From Kineosporia sp. NBRC 101731 (GTDB taxonomy: Bacteria; Actinomycetota; Actinomycetes; Actinomycetales; Kineosporiaceae), in NCBI RefSeq assembly GCF_030269305.1, contig NZ_BSTC01000009.1, forward strand, positions 294,369 to 358,368: a stretch of 64,000 nt of DNA. Direction: 5' to 3'. Shown here piece by piece: positions 56,526 through 64,000 of the stretch; position 1 is the stretch's first letter, and the number at the start of each line of letters is the position of its first letter. A program made the position numbers and the translations under genes. The notes under the pieces were generated by a model. That model was not told where the DNA came from, did no database searches, and saw only the letters and a program-made list of their open reading frames with translations.

Positions 56526-57274
56526 CCGTCAACTGGCCGCAGCTACCCGTCTCCGTGGCCGAGGCGCGTTTCGCGGAGATCGCTGCCGAGACGGGCGATC
56601 TTTACTCCGCCAGTCGAGATCCCCAGCAGGTCTACAGCCCGGTGGGGTCCCGGGTGTCCGATCAGGTGGTGCAAAAGCTCATTGACGAGATCACGGAAGT
56701 CGCCGCCAAACACGGATTTCCGCAACCGGCGAAAGCTGATGCCCGGATCCAGTTCGACCGGGACGCAGCCTTCGTCCTCGGGCAGCAGATGAACATCAGT
56801 TGGGCCGACGCCGGCAACCGGGCCATCTGGTCGTTCATGGCTCTGGTTCCGTTGCCGCACATCACCCGTTGGAGGTTCGGCACCGGTTATGACGAACGTT
56901 GGATCGCCAGTGATCTGACCCGCCACACCTGGTCCCGACTCTGGTGGCACGCGACGGTCTTCGCCGAGGATCGCGCCCTCCTCGGCGCCTTGACCGAGAG
57001 CGACCTCAACCAGTTGCTCGAACGCCGGTCCATCGGCGGGGACCCACGTCTGACTCGGGAGGTGGCGCGCGCCGTGGTGGCTGCGGACGGAAGCGGCGTG
57101 CCTCGCCGTCTGCTCATCCGCGACGCGACGCGACGTGTCCGGCGATGGCTCGCCTTCCTCGACGTACGTTCCTTGGACGACGCCGGGATGAAGGAGATGT
57201 GTTCCCTACTGGTCGAGGAGACCATCCAGCACGTGCGCAGGAATCCCGACGCCTCGATCCTCGAGAGCGAGTGA
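56522..57274 (+). CDS. DUF6339-like protein of the Z1 operon
   Basis: 250 residues from ATG 56522, ATGA overlap. Contains FGTGYDERWIASDLTRHTWSRLWW and a later GDPRLTREVARAVVA / RRLLIRDATRRVRRWLAFLDVR, helical and Arg/Trp-rich, matching what I recall for DUF6339 proteins of defence loci. No catalytic motif is evident. Overlaps the DUF3883 gene as GTGA. Confidence 0.75.
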   Translation: MTVNWPQLPVSVAEARFAEIAAETGDLYSASRDPQQVYSPVGSRVSDQVVQKLIDEITEVAAKHGFPQPAKADARIQFDRDAAFVLGQQMNISWADAGNRAIWSFMALVPLPHITRWRFGTGYDERWIASDLTRHTWSRLWWHATVFAEDRALLGALTESDLNQLLERRSIGGDPRLTREVARAVVAADGSGVPRRLLIRDATRRVRRWLAFLDVRSLDDAGMKEMCSLLVEETIQHVRRNPDASILESE

Positions 57275-58116
57275 CGGCTGTGCCTCTGATCCTCGCCCAG
57301 AACGAAGTCAGCCTCTCCGGTCATGCGTACGGGGACAGAACCGGGATCTCGTACGAGTACCCGCCGCGCTACCGCAGCGTCATCCAACCCGGGGAGCGCT
57401 TCATCTACTACATGGGCAGGCGTCGGCTCACGGGGAGCAACGCTCCGCAGGCGTATTTCGGTTCAGGGCTGATCGGCCGAGTGCAGACCTCGTCCTCGGA
57501 CCCACAATTGCTGGAGTGCGAGATCCTGGATTATCGGCCGTTTGCGGAGCATCTGTACTTCAAGAAGACGGACGGCTCCTACCGTGAATCGCGGGCAGCA
57601 GAACAAGGCGGCTATTTCCGCAACGGCGTGCGCATCGTGAGCGAGGCCACGTTCGACGAGATCCTGGTGGCGGCCGAAGCCCTAGCGCCCGAGGACCAGA
57701 TCGCTTCCGGACGGATATCGGTTAACTATGTCACCGCCGAAACACGTGACGAGATCGAGCGCTACTCGGTCGACGTCGCCAAGCGGGAATTGATCACCCA
57801 GTTCCCCGGTCAATCCATCCTCGAGATGCCGCACAACAATCCGGGTTACGACATCTGTGTGGGCAATCCGCTGAACCCGACCCGGTTCGTCGAGGTCAAG
57901 GGCACTCAGCGCGTCGATCCCGTCTTCTTCCTGACGGAAGGGGAACGGCTGTTTTCGGACACCCATGCCGAGAGATACCACCTCATCGTTGTCCACGGCA
58001 TCGACCTGTTAGCGCGAACGCACCGCGTCAGTTTCCGGGACGGATCGCTCAAGGGTCTTGCCGAACTTGAGGTGACCCAGTGGCGGGGACGACTTCCCTG
58101 GCAGAGGCCGTCATGA
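57271..58116 (+). CDS. DUF3883 nuclease-like protein with N-terminal PUA-like reader
   Basis: 281 residues from GTG 57271. N-terminal part (GERFIYYMGRRRL, QAYFGSGLIGRV, CEILDYRPF) has the beta-barrel pattern of EVE/ASCH/PUA-like domains that read modified bases. The C-terminal DUF3883 domain holds a PD-(D/E)XK-like triad D194 (GYDICV) and E208-V-K210 (FVEVKGTQ). A single protein that senses base modification and cuts would complement the Dcm-Vsr pair. The reader assignment is by pattern and remains tentative. Confidence 0.75.
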   Translation: MTAVPLILAQNEVSLSGHAYGDRTGISYEYPPRYRSVIQPGERFIYYMGRRRLTGSNAPQAYFGSGLIGRVQTSSSDPQLLECEILDYRPFAEHLYFKKTDGSYRESRAAEQGGYFRNGVRIVSEATFDEILVAAEALAPEDQIASGRISVNYVTAETRDEIERYSVDVAKRELITQFPGQSILEMPHNNPGYDICVGNPLNPTRFVEVKGTQRVDPVFFLTEGERLFSDTHAERYHLIVVHGIDLLARTHRVSFRDGSLKGLAELEVTQWRGRLPWQRPS

Positions 58117-58536
58117 GATCGGCCGGGGTCACAGGCACGACAGCATTCGAAGGGAAAGTGACCGGACCGACCGCTCAGCGGTCATGGCGGTCGGCCGAGA
58201 TCCACGCCCATCCGGTGAAGTCGTAGGCATCTGCCGTCGGTAGTCTTCCCGCCGCGCGGGAACTCGTCTGCAGACTCGTCGGAGTCGGTCCTCTGCGGTC
58301 TGCGCCCTGACGGCGCAGCGGCCCACCGCGCCCAGCCGGATCGGCAATGAACACACTCTGGAGTCACTTCGGTAGCCGAGTCGAGAGTGACGTCCGATCG
58401 GCGGATCGAGCCCCTCCACCGGGACACGCTGCGCTGCCAGAATTTGATGCGTCCGGTGCGACAGGTGCTCAGCGTCTGAAGAGAGTTCATCGTTCCTCGA
58501 CCATGCCGACGGGCCCAGAAGCTTTCGACTGCTGTG
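58117..58536. other. Intergenic region after the Z1 operon
   Basis: 420 bp. A long minus-strand ORF (58129-58728) and the upstream part of a plus-strand frame (58347 onward) are open but show no protein-like pattern or ribosome-binding site. Marks the right end of the overlapped operon. Confidence 0.45.
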
Positions 58537-58713
58537 ATGAAACCGAGGCAGCCAAGGTGGGTGGTCCCTACCGCGGCGAACGAACGCGGATGGGACGTGA
58601 TGGACGAGCTGACGTACACGAACGCTGGGTCCTACGGGTACTACCCGGACTTGGCGCTGCCTTTGGGACCGCAGGCCGCGGCCCGCGACGAATTTGCCGG
58701 AGGCCGGTCGTGA
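58537..58713 (+). CDS. Possible small protein coupled to the HelD-like helicase
   Basis: 58 codons from ATG 58537, ending in TGA that overlaps the helicase GTG as GTGA. The C-terminal part (DELTYTNAGSYGYYPDLALP) looks coding. The overlap suggests translational coupling. No family recognised, and no strong ribosome-binding site seen. Confidence 0.4.
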   Translation: MKPRQPRWVVPTAANERGWDVMDELTYTNAGSYGYYPDLALPLGPQAAARDEFAGGRS

Positions 58714-60770
58714 CCACCAACCGGACACACCACGAGATCCTTGCTTACGAAAAGATGGTTAATGAGTCATTCCTGGACTGGCTGAATCGCAAGGCCGGTA
58801 GCAGCCCTGTTCTGCCGGGCAAGCTACACAACGGCAGCATGAGTCTTATCGGAAGGGTCGAGCTGGCCGAGTACGACCCCGTGGTCGAGGGCCGCGACTA
58901 CTACATCGGCACGCACTACCGTTTCGAAGAAGGTAGCCCTACCGTTTTCAGCTGGGCGGCTGACGGATCGGCGGTGTTCTTCGGAAAGGCGAATCCGGAG
59001 ACAGTTCGGGTCCGACGTTCGTTGGAGTCCGAGGGCCCACACATCGTCGGGGTCACGGACGACTGGCTGGTGGAGCAGGACGCCGAGGCTTTCAGCCGGT
59101 CGGCGCCCGAAGCACTGAAGGCGCCTATGGTGCCATCACCGTCTGTCCCTGGCAGCCGTCCCGTTCTGACTGTACCGACACCGGTGGTCGAGCAGCTCGA
59201 ACCGTCGTCGCCTGAGCCTGTTGAACAGCCATCACCATTGTCGTTCCTTCCAGCCCCTCGCCGCGGACGGTGTAGGGCGGCCATCATTGACGCCAGCCAG
59301 GATGTCAGCGCCATGCGGGCCGGTAGCGCTGTACGCGCCGCCTTGAGCGCCCCACGAACAGAAAAGCTGAGCTCTGTCCTGGCTACGCTGCAACCGGATC
59401 AGTACGAGCTCGTCGTGCACAAGCCGCACGTACCTCTGGCAGTCCAGGGCCACCCTGGCACCGGCAAAACCATCGTCGCGGCGCACCGTGCCGCGTACCT
59501 GGTGCATCCCGCCCGAGAAAATCAGCAGCTCGACAAGGTGCTGTTGATCGGGCCGACCGAGCATTACGTGCATCACGTGAAGTATCTCGTGAGCGAGCTC
59601 GACGTCCAGGACCGTGTCACCACCACCAGCCTGGACGCAATCCTCGCACGCATCGCCGGTCTGCCGGCCGTCCTGCCCTTCTCCGAGCGTGAACCTGACT
59701 TCGACGACATCAGTACCGAGACCGGCGGGCGGGTGCGTGACGTCGTACGCCGGGCCCGGGCCGCGGGGGTGCTCGCTGCGGACATGAAACAGGCGCGGGT
59801 TCAGGTGTGGAACATGATCAAGGACAATCTGATCGGTGACACGCCCGTGACAAACCGCTTCGATCTGAAGGTCTGGGCCCGTCTGCTGCCTACTTATGCC
59901 GAGGCCACTGGTAAGCGCCGGCTCCTTCCGCTTTTGGCCGTCATCGGCCTGGAGCTGGCAGCTCTCAAGGACGCGAAGGGCTACGCGCACATCATCGTGG
60001 ACGAGGTCCAGGACGTGACGCCGCTGGAGTGGGTCATCATCCGAGAGCTCAACGCGGGCAACGGATGGACGCTCGTGGGCGATATGCAACAACGGCACAG
60101 CGACCTCAGCCACCGAAGCTGGCAGAGCCTGGTGCAGGAGGTGTTCTCCGCCCATTCTCTGGAGGGTTTCGAGCCCGCCTACCTCGGTCGCGGATACCGC
60201 TCCACCGAAGCGATCCTGGCCTACGCCAGCAAGCTGCTTCCGGTGAAGGAACGCAACGTGCACTCGTTGCAGGTGGAGGGACTGGCGCCGAGCGTCATCG
60301 AGGTTGCCGAGGCCGAGTTGGGGACAGGCGCCGTGGCCCTGGTCCTTGAGCTGTTGAAGCGTCATCCAGAGGGAAGCGCCGCCGTCATCGGGGTGGACGT
60401 CAGCTCCGTGAACGCCGCCTTTCGGGACGCACGAGGTTGGGGGCAGAGGGAGGCCGCCGGGCCCTGGAGCCTGGGATCCAACCGAGTCAGTGTGCTCACC
60501 CCAGCGATGGCCCGCGGCTTGGAATTCGATGTTGTGGTGGTGGTCGAGCCTGCGGATTTTACCAAGAAGCGCGGGCGCAACGGGCAGCTGTACACCAGCC
60601 TGACCCGCGCCAACCGCGATCTCGGAGTGGTCTACAGCAAGCCGCTACCGCGGGGACTGGCGCCGGCCAAACCCCGGTCTGGACGGAAGACGAACACGAG
60701 CAAGGCGAGGGTTCCCAGCCCTCGAGCGGCACGTGGGATCTCGAGCTTTGCCAGTCCTGGACGGCGGTAA
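58710..60770 (+). CDS. HelD-like SF1 helicase/ATPase
   Basis: 686 residues from GTG 58710 (GGAGG six bases upstream). N-terminal ~200 residues: a HelD-like helical arm and insert. Motor: motif I GHPGTGKT (K253), motif II IIVDEVQDVTPLEW, VGDMQQ, GYRSTEAI, ARGLEFDVVVVVEP and YTSLTRANRDLGVVY. HelD frees stalled RNA polymerase and HelR-type proteins give rifampicin tolerance. The family also occurs as a defence-island helicase. It is separated from the Z1 operon by ~420 bp, so membership of the island is uncertain. Confidence 0.85.
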   Translation: MTTNRTHHEILAYEKMVNESFLDWLNRKAGSSPVLPGKLHNGSMSLIGRVELAEYDPVVEGRDYYIGTHYRFEEGSPTVFSWAADGSAVFFGKANPETVRVRRSLESEGPHIVGVTDDWLVEQDAEAFSRSAPEALKAPMVPSPSVPGSRPVLTVPTPVVEQLEPSSPEPVEQPSPLSFLPAPRRGRCRAAIIDASQDVSAMRAGSAVRAALSAPRTEKLSSVLATLQPDQYELVVHKPHVPLAVQGHPGTGKTIVAAHRAAYLVHPARENQQLDKVLLIGPTEHYVHHVKYLVSELDVQDRVTTTSLDAILARIAGLPAVLPFSEREPDFDDISTETGGRVRDVVRRARAAGVLAADMKQARVQVWNMIKDNLIGDTPVTNRFDLKVWARLLPTYAEATGKRRLLPLLAVIGLELAALKDAKGYAHIIVDEVQDVTPLEWVIIRELNAGNGWTLVGDMQQRHSDLSHRSWQSLVQEVFSAHSLEGFEPAYLGRGYRSTEAILAYASKLLPVKERNVHSLQVEGLAPSVIEVAEAELGTGAVALVLELLKRHPEGSAAVIGVDVSSVNAAFRDARGWGQREAAGPWSLGSNRVSVLTPAMARGLEFDVVVVVEPADFTKKRGRNGQLYTSLTRANRDLGVVYSKPLPRGLAPAKPRSGRKTNTSKARVPSPRAARGISSFASPGRR

Positions 60771-60889
60771 TGTCTTCTGGCAGTTTTTCCGTTGCTTGAG
60801 CAGGGCGAATGAGAGGACCACGAGTCTCGAGCAAGTCCCACGCGCTGGACCACGCGGTATAGGCGATGTGGCAACCGTCCGTACGATGA

Positions 60890-61126
60890 AATCTTCCCGA
60901 GTCCGAGGAATTCAGTGCGCTGTTCGAACGGGCAGCAGTAGCGGTTCGGCAAGCAACTGATACCGGTGTGCTTCGGGTACAGATCGCTGAAGCGGTCTGT
61001 AGGGAGGTGGAGCTGCTGTCGGAGCTGGAGCGCGGGCTCGCCTACCGAGCAGCGTTGCCGTTGGATACCACGCGCTGGCTGGCAGAATCCTCCTGCTGCC
61101 CGGGGAATTGCAGGTCCATGCAATGA
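60890..61126 (+). pseudogene. C-terminal gene fragment of unknown family
   Basis: About 78 sense codons directly after a stop: SEEFSALFERAAVAVRQAT, then LRVQIAEAVCREVELLSELERGLAYRAALP and a Cys-rich end. It has no start codon and its codon use is less GC-rich at third positions than in the neighbours. Interpreted as the tail of a lost gene. Not recognised. Confidence 0.35.
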
Positions 61127-61548
61127 ATGTGCGGGCGAAGATTAAATAGGCGGGTATGCAGGCCGCTCATGCCTGTCTCGAGCAGGTGGCTACGAGAGGG
61201 AAGAGGCTTACAAATGAATCATTTCCGCTGTGGTCGACCACAGGCGGAAGAGGACGGACTACGGCACCTATGTTTCTCGAGACATAGAGAAAATCCAATC
61301 GCTTCTCGACCAGGCTGAGCGCGCCATCGAGTCAGCTTGCCGGGTCAGACAACCCTGATTCAGGGCCCGCCATATCGGAGTCCGGATACACCGACGAGAT
61401 TTGTAATCAAACGGCATCGGCGCAGGCCAGCGCCTCAATGAGACAATTTCAGGGCTGCACCTGCGAGGGGCAACTGTCGGAAGGCGCAAACTGGCCCCTG
61501 ACCAGGGCGGACTCTCGCTCCTCGAGCTGCTCCGCCCGGATCGTCGGG

Positions 61549-61570
61549 TCCGCTGTTCATGAACAGCGGA
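61549..61570. repeat. Perfect 22-bp palindrome
   Basis: TCCGCTGTTCATGAACAGCGGA is fully self-complementary with no spacer. A perfect 22-bp palindrome is not expected by chance in 64 kb. Operator or recombination-site use is possible; the nearest gene start is 338 bp away. Confidence 0.75.
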
Positions 61571-61907
61571 TGCCACGTTCGGTGATGCCCACCAGTGTAC
61601 CTTCGTCACTCATGCCGACCGGTATGGAACGGTTGGCAGCGGGTCGGCCAGGCCGATCAAGGCATGAGACCATGCCCCTGAGGCGTGACGCCGGACGGCC
61701 ACAGCGGTTTGCGATTTTCCGGGCTCCGGATCAGGTGCTCCTCAAGTCTTCTTCTGGATTCGACGCGGCGAACAGTGCGTTCAGCTAGGTATTGAGGAAC
61801 ACGTAAGGATCGCTGGGCTCGAGTCCTGCAACGGCGGCGCAGCCGATTCTGTCGGTACCCCCTGGAAGCATCACCGCCATCGGGTGCCGGACAAGGAGGA
61901 ACGCATC

Positions 61908-63578
61908 GTGCAGGTGGTTTTCGACGGGCGTATGGATGTGGCGTATTCGCAGGCCTACGTGGAACCGATCGATCCGGACGACATCGTCGACCATGAAGGC
62001 GCGTTTGCCGGGCAGATCAACGGGTTGCTGGGTGCGGGGGAGGCCGGTGCTCTTTACCTGACGACCGGGGTGCACACCGGCGAGGTCGGCTTCCGGCTGG
62101 TGATTGCGGACGAGGCTCCGGCCCTGGCTGACGAGTGGGAAGAGGTGGTGGAGGCGTCGTTCATCTCCGACGGTCCCAGCGTGGTGGTCCAGTGGGGCGG
62201 AGATCCGCTGTGCGAGTTCGAGTTACCGCCGGTTCCGCACCGGGTTCGCTACTGCGCCAGGGGGATGGACGCCGGGCGCGACGCCGACGTCGTCATGAGT
62301 CATGAGCCACTGGTCGATCACTACGAGCTGACCTTCTGGCCGGCGGAGCCGGCACCTGAGGAGATCGTGCGCCAGGGCAGCAGCATCGCCGCGTACTGGC
62401 ACGATGCGCGGCATCACCTCAAGTCCCGGCAGCGCCACATCCAGGCGTGGTGGGGTGACAACCCGCCCAGTGAACGGCTGATCGACGTGCATCAGGCCCG
62501 CTGGCTGGTCAGACGGCGGCGTGACCTGGCTGAAGACCTGGCGGTCGCCTCTCCCGGGTCTCAGCGGGCCCTGGCGTACTGGGCCGCACGCCTGAGTTGT
62601 GCGGAGACAGAGTTCGATCAGGTGGACTGGGTGGCCCAAGCATTGCGGTTCCAGGCCCGCGACGAGATTCTTCCGCCGTGGTTCGGTCAGCGTTCCGCCA
62701 TAGATGAGGCCCGCCAAGAGGCGCTCGGATCACAGTTGGTCACCATCATGCAGGGCCGGGAGATACGGAAGCAGGTTGACCGGCAGACCTGGGCGCTCTT
62801 GGCCCTCGCCGACGCAGATCACGAGGAACCGTTGCTCGCGGCGCTGAACGCGCTGACCAACGGGGCGTCGGCGTTGGGAGCGGAGCGAGAGGCTGCTTTC
62901 CTGGACGAGGCTGTGGATGTACTGGTGCGGACCGGCCGGGATCAGGCTGGGCCGGATCCTCGTCACGATCCTTACGACGGCGATTTCGGTGCCCGCCACA
63001 TCTGGGGCGACGAACCGCCACACCCTCGGTTGCTCGAGGTTTCCGCTCACGAATTGGGCATGTTCGACCGTGCGTTGGCTGAACGTCTGGCTGAGGCGGA
63101 GCCGGAGGTCCAGCGGTCGATAGCGCGCTGGGCTGCGCGTCGTGCCTGCACCGCGGCCGGTCTGACCCAGAGATTTCCCGAGGTTGCTCTCGCCCTGAGT
63201 CATCTTGACCGGGGAGAGCCGCTCCCGCCACCGTTCGACGGGCAGGGCGGCGAGTTCGCGTTGTTGAGATCCGGTGACGAGGAGACGTTCGGGTCGGTCA
63301 GCTTTGGCTGGGGAGACGAGGTCAAGAAGCGACTGTATTTTCCGGAGAACCCGGTGACTCCGGAGAACGAACTCTCGAAAGACACCGTCGAGGTCGACGA
63401 GGAGCCCAACTGGTCACGCCCCCACTACACGCTCTCGGTGATTGAGAAGGCCGCCGCGCCGGACCCGTTATTTGCTGCTACGCAAGCCCTTTGGAATGCG
63501 GCGTGCAGCTTTGGCAACGAGCACCGCCGATCGATCCTTCGGCAGGCATCAGAGCTCTTTCTCGATGGGCGTCCGTGA
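61908..63578 (+). CDS. Conserved hypothetical protein with internal repeat
   Basis: 556 residues; GTG 61908 preferred over 61884 because AAGGAGGA lies seven bases upstream. N-terminal ~150 residues are a domain of common actinobacterial hypotheticals (FDGRMDVAYSQAYVEP, CARGMDAGRDAD). Then two related ~70-residue repeats follow: (ERLIDVHQARWL...QRALAYWAARLSC...LPPWF) and (RLLEVSAHELGMFD...QRSIARWAARRAC...LPPPF). Helical, HEAT-like in feel. Function unknown. Not part of a visible operon. Confidence 0.75.
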   Translation: MQVVFDGRMDVAYSQAYVEPIDPDDIVDHEGAFAGQINGLLGAGEAGALYLTTGVHTGEVGFRLVIADEAPALADEWEEVVEASFISDGPSVVVQWGGDPLCEFELPPVPHRVRYCARGMDAGRDADVVMSHEPLVDHYELTFWPAEPAPEEIVRQGSSIAAYWHDARHHLKSRQRHIQAWWGDNPPSERLIDVHQARWLVRRRRDLAEDLAVASPGSQRALAYWAARLSCAETEFDQVDWVAQALRFQARDEILPPWFGQRSAIDEARQEALGSQLVTIMQGREIRKQVDRQTWALLALADADHEEPLLAALNALTNGASALGAEREAAFLDEAVDVLVRTGRDQAGPDPRHDPYDGDFGARHIWGDEPPHPRLLEVSAHELGMFDRALAERLAEAEPEVQRSIARWAARRACTAAGLTQRFPEVALALSHLDRGEPLPPPFDGQGGEFALLRSGDEETFGSVSFGWGDEVKKRLYFPENPVTPENELSKDTVEVDEEPNWSRPHYTLSVIEKAAAPDPLFAATQALWNAACSFGNEHRRSILRQASELFLDGRP

Positions 63579-63650
63579 CGGCCGGCGCATCACCCCGTAC
63601 TGCAGGTGAGTGACCGGCGCGCAGGCATTGCTGGATCACCTGGGCTCCGG

Positions 63651-63678
63651 CCAGCGACACGACACCAGCGACACGACA
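63651..63678. repeat. 14-bp tandem duplication
   Basis: CCAGCGACACGACA occurs twice in direct tandem. Fourteen is not a multiple of three, so it would shift any reading frame crossing it. A weak minus-strand frame at 63590-63796 that shows protein-like composition would be affected. Confidence 0.75.
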
Positions 63679-63817
63679 CCGGCGGCTCGGCGGCCCGTCG
63701 TGCTTCCGTATCCGGATCGATGTGCTCGGCGAAGAGAACCGGACAACCGGCATCACTGGCTTCCCGGTCCGTTCGCAGGAGAGGGTGCCCGTACACGTCG
63801 ATGCCTACGTCGCAGTC

Positions 63818-64000
63818 TCAGAAGGGCGGCTCCCCGAAGTGCGCCTCGGGCTCGGCGGGTGCGGTGTGGCTTTTCGGGTCGACCCGTCGCAGTTCGCTTT
63901 GCCATTCCTGTTCGCGGATCCGGTCGCGGGTGGCGCGGTCGGGGATGCCGGGCATGGGTGGTGGTTCTTCGACGTGGTGTTGGCCCAGCCGGCTCTTCCA
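63818..64000 (-). CDS. C-terminus of an unknown protein (runs off the window)
   Basis: About 60 codons on the minus strand ending at 63818: MPGIPDRATRDRIREQEWQS, then PKSHTAPAEPEAHFGEPPF. Codon use is strongly GC-biased and protein-like, so the tail of a real gene. Family not recognised. Confidence 0.6.
   Translation of the reverse strand, partial: WKSRLGQHHVEEPPPMPGIPDRATRDRIREQEWQSELRRVDPKSHTAPAEPEAHFGEPPF

Larger units (their letters stand above)
60771..61907. other. Degraded intergenic region
   Basis: 1137 bp with no intact gene and lower GC. Two coding-looking fragments survive: 60890-61126 (listed) and about 61250-61358, which encodes DYGTYVSRDIEKIQSLLDQA and ends in a stop but has no start. 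A 22-bp palindrome lies at 61549. Likely remains of deleted or disrupted genes. Confidence 0.5.

Noticed and set aside
58129..58728. 199-codon minus-strand ORF between the Z1 operon and the HelD-like gene
   Set aside because: Arg/Ser-rich with no start context and overlaps a better small plus-strand ORF.
61262..61290. Near-palindrome CTATGTTTCTCGAGACATAG
   Set aside because: Contains mismatches and no gene context; weaker than the 22-bp palindrome nearby.
63590..63796. 68-codon minus-strand ORF with protein-like composition
   Set aside because: Too short, no family, and crosses the 14-bp tandem duplication that would alter its frame; not listed as a gene.
1..64000. CRISPR arrays, tRNA/rRNA genes, intact transposases, prophage structural genes
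   Set aside because: I scanned for repeat-spacer periodicity, tRNA-like cloverleaf segments and DDE/integrase motifs and found none that held up.

Overview
The window is high-GC DNA with actinobacterial (Actinomycetota) gene style: GTG and TTG starts with clear GGAGG sites, four-base ATGA/GTGA overlaps, an XRE-DUF5753 plus DUF397 pair, a WXG100-like small protein, a NarL-type two-component pair, and MmpL and lipoprotein genes. A filamentous or Kineosporia/Streptomyces-like soil actinobacterium is plausible, but genus is not determined. I saw no tRNA, rRNA, CRISPR array or intact transposase.

Positions 1-27.5 kb look like ordinary chromosome. A DNA-repair operon runs leftwards (HerA-like ATPase, SbcD, SbcC cut by the window edge). 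It is followed by a DinB-like protein, an acetyltransferase overlapping an MMPL transporter, a four-gene ABC exporter/two-component operon, two c-di-GMP genes, a TetR/hydrolase pair with its own palindromic operator, small secreted proteins, a MerR-PP2C phosphatase fusion overlapping an MFS transporter, and a run of small enzymes and hypotheticals. There is decay here: an orphan aldo/keto-reductase tail (15486-15608) and a frameshifted gene (25869-26293).

An accessory zone begins at about 27.5 kb. It holds hairpins, a duplicated 84-bp promoter-like element, a WhiJ-type XRE/DUF397 pair and a truncated group II intron (reverse-transcriptase fragment joined to a recognisable domain V). From 30 to 58 kb there is a dense anti-phage/defence-like island. 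On the minus strand one tightly overlapped operon encodes a giant GHKL(sacsin-like)-SF2 helicase fusion, a UvrD-like helicase, DrmA and DrmB. DrmA and DrmB are the core of DISARM. Behind a strong terminator lies a second, paralogous GHKL-SF2 giant. Next come a stand-alone MutL/MORC-like GHKL ATPase, a Dcm-type C5 methyltransferase and a Vsr endonuclease. Divergent from these is a six-gene overlapped operon: Z1 helicase, PD-(D/E)XK nuclease (DUF4420 type), another GHKL ATPase, an unknown protein, a DUF6339-like protein and a DUF3883 nuclease-like protein. A HelD-like SF1 helicase follows.

My reading (inference) is that the island joins a DISARM-like module that has no drmC with a MutL/MORC-Z1 restriction-like module. 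The two may share one methyltransferase. Four GHKL ATPases, six helicase-type motors and three nuclease-type proteins sit within about 31 kb. The right end (60.8-64 kb) is degraded intergenic DNA, one repeat-containing protein of unknown function, and the tail of another gene.
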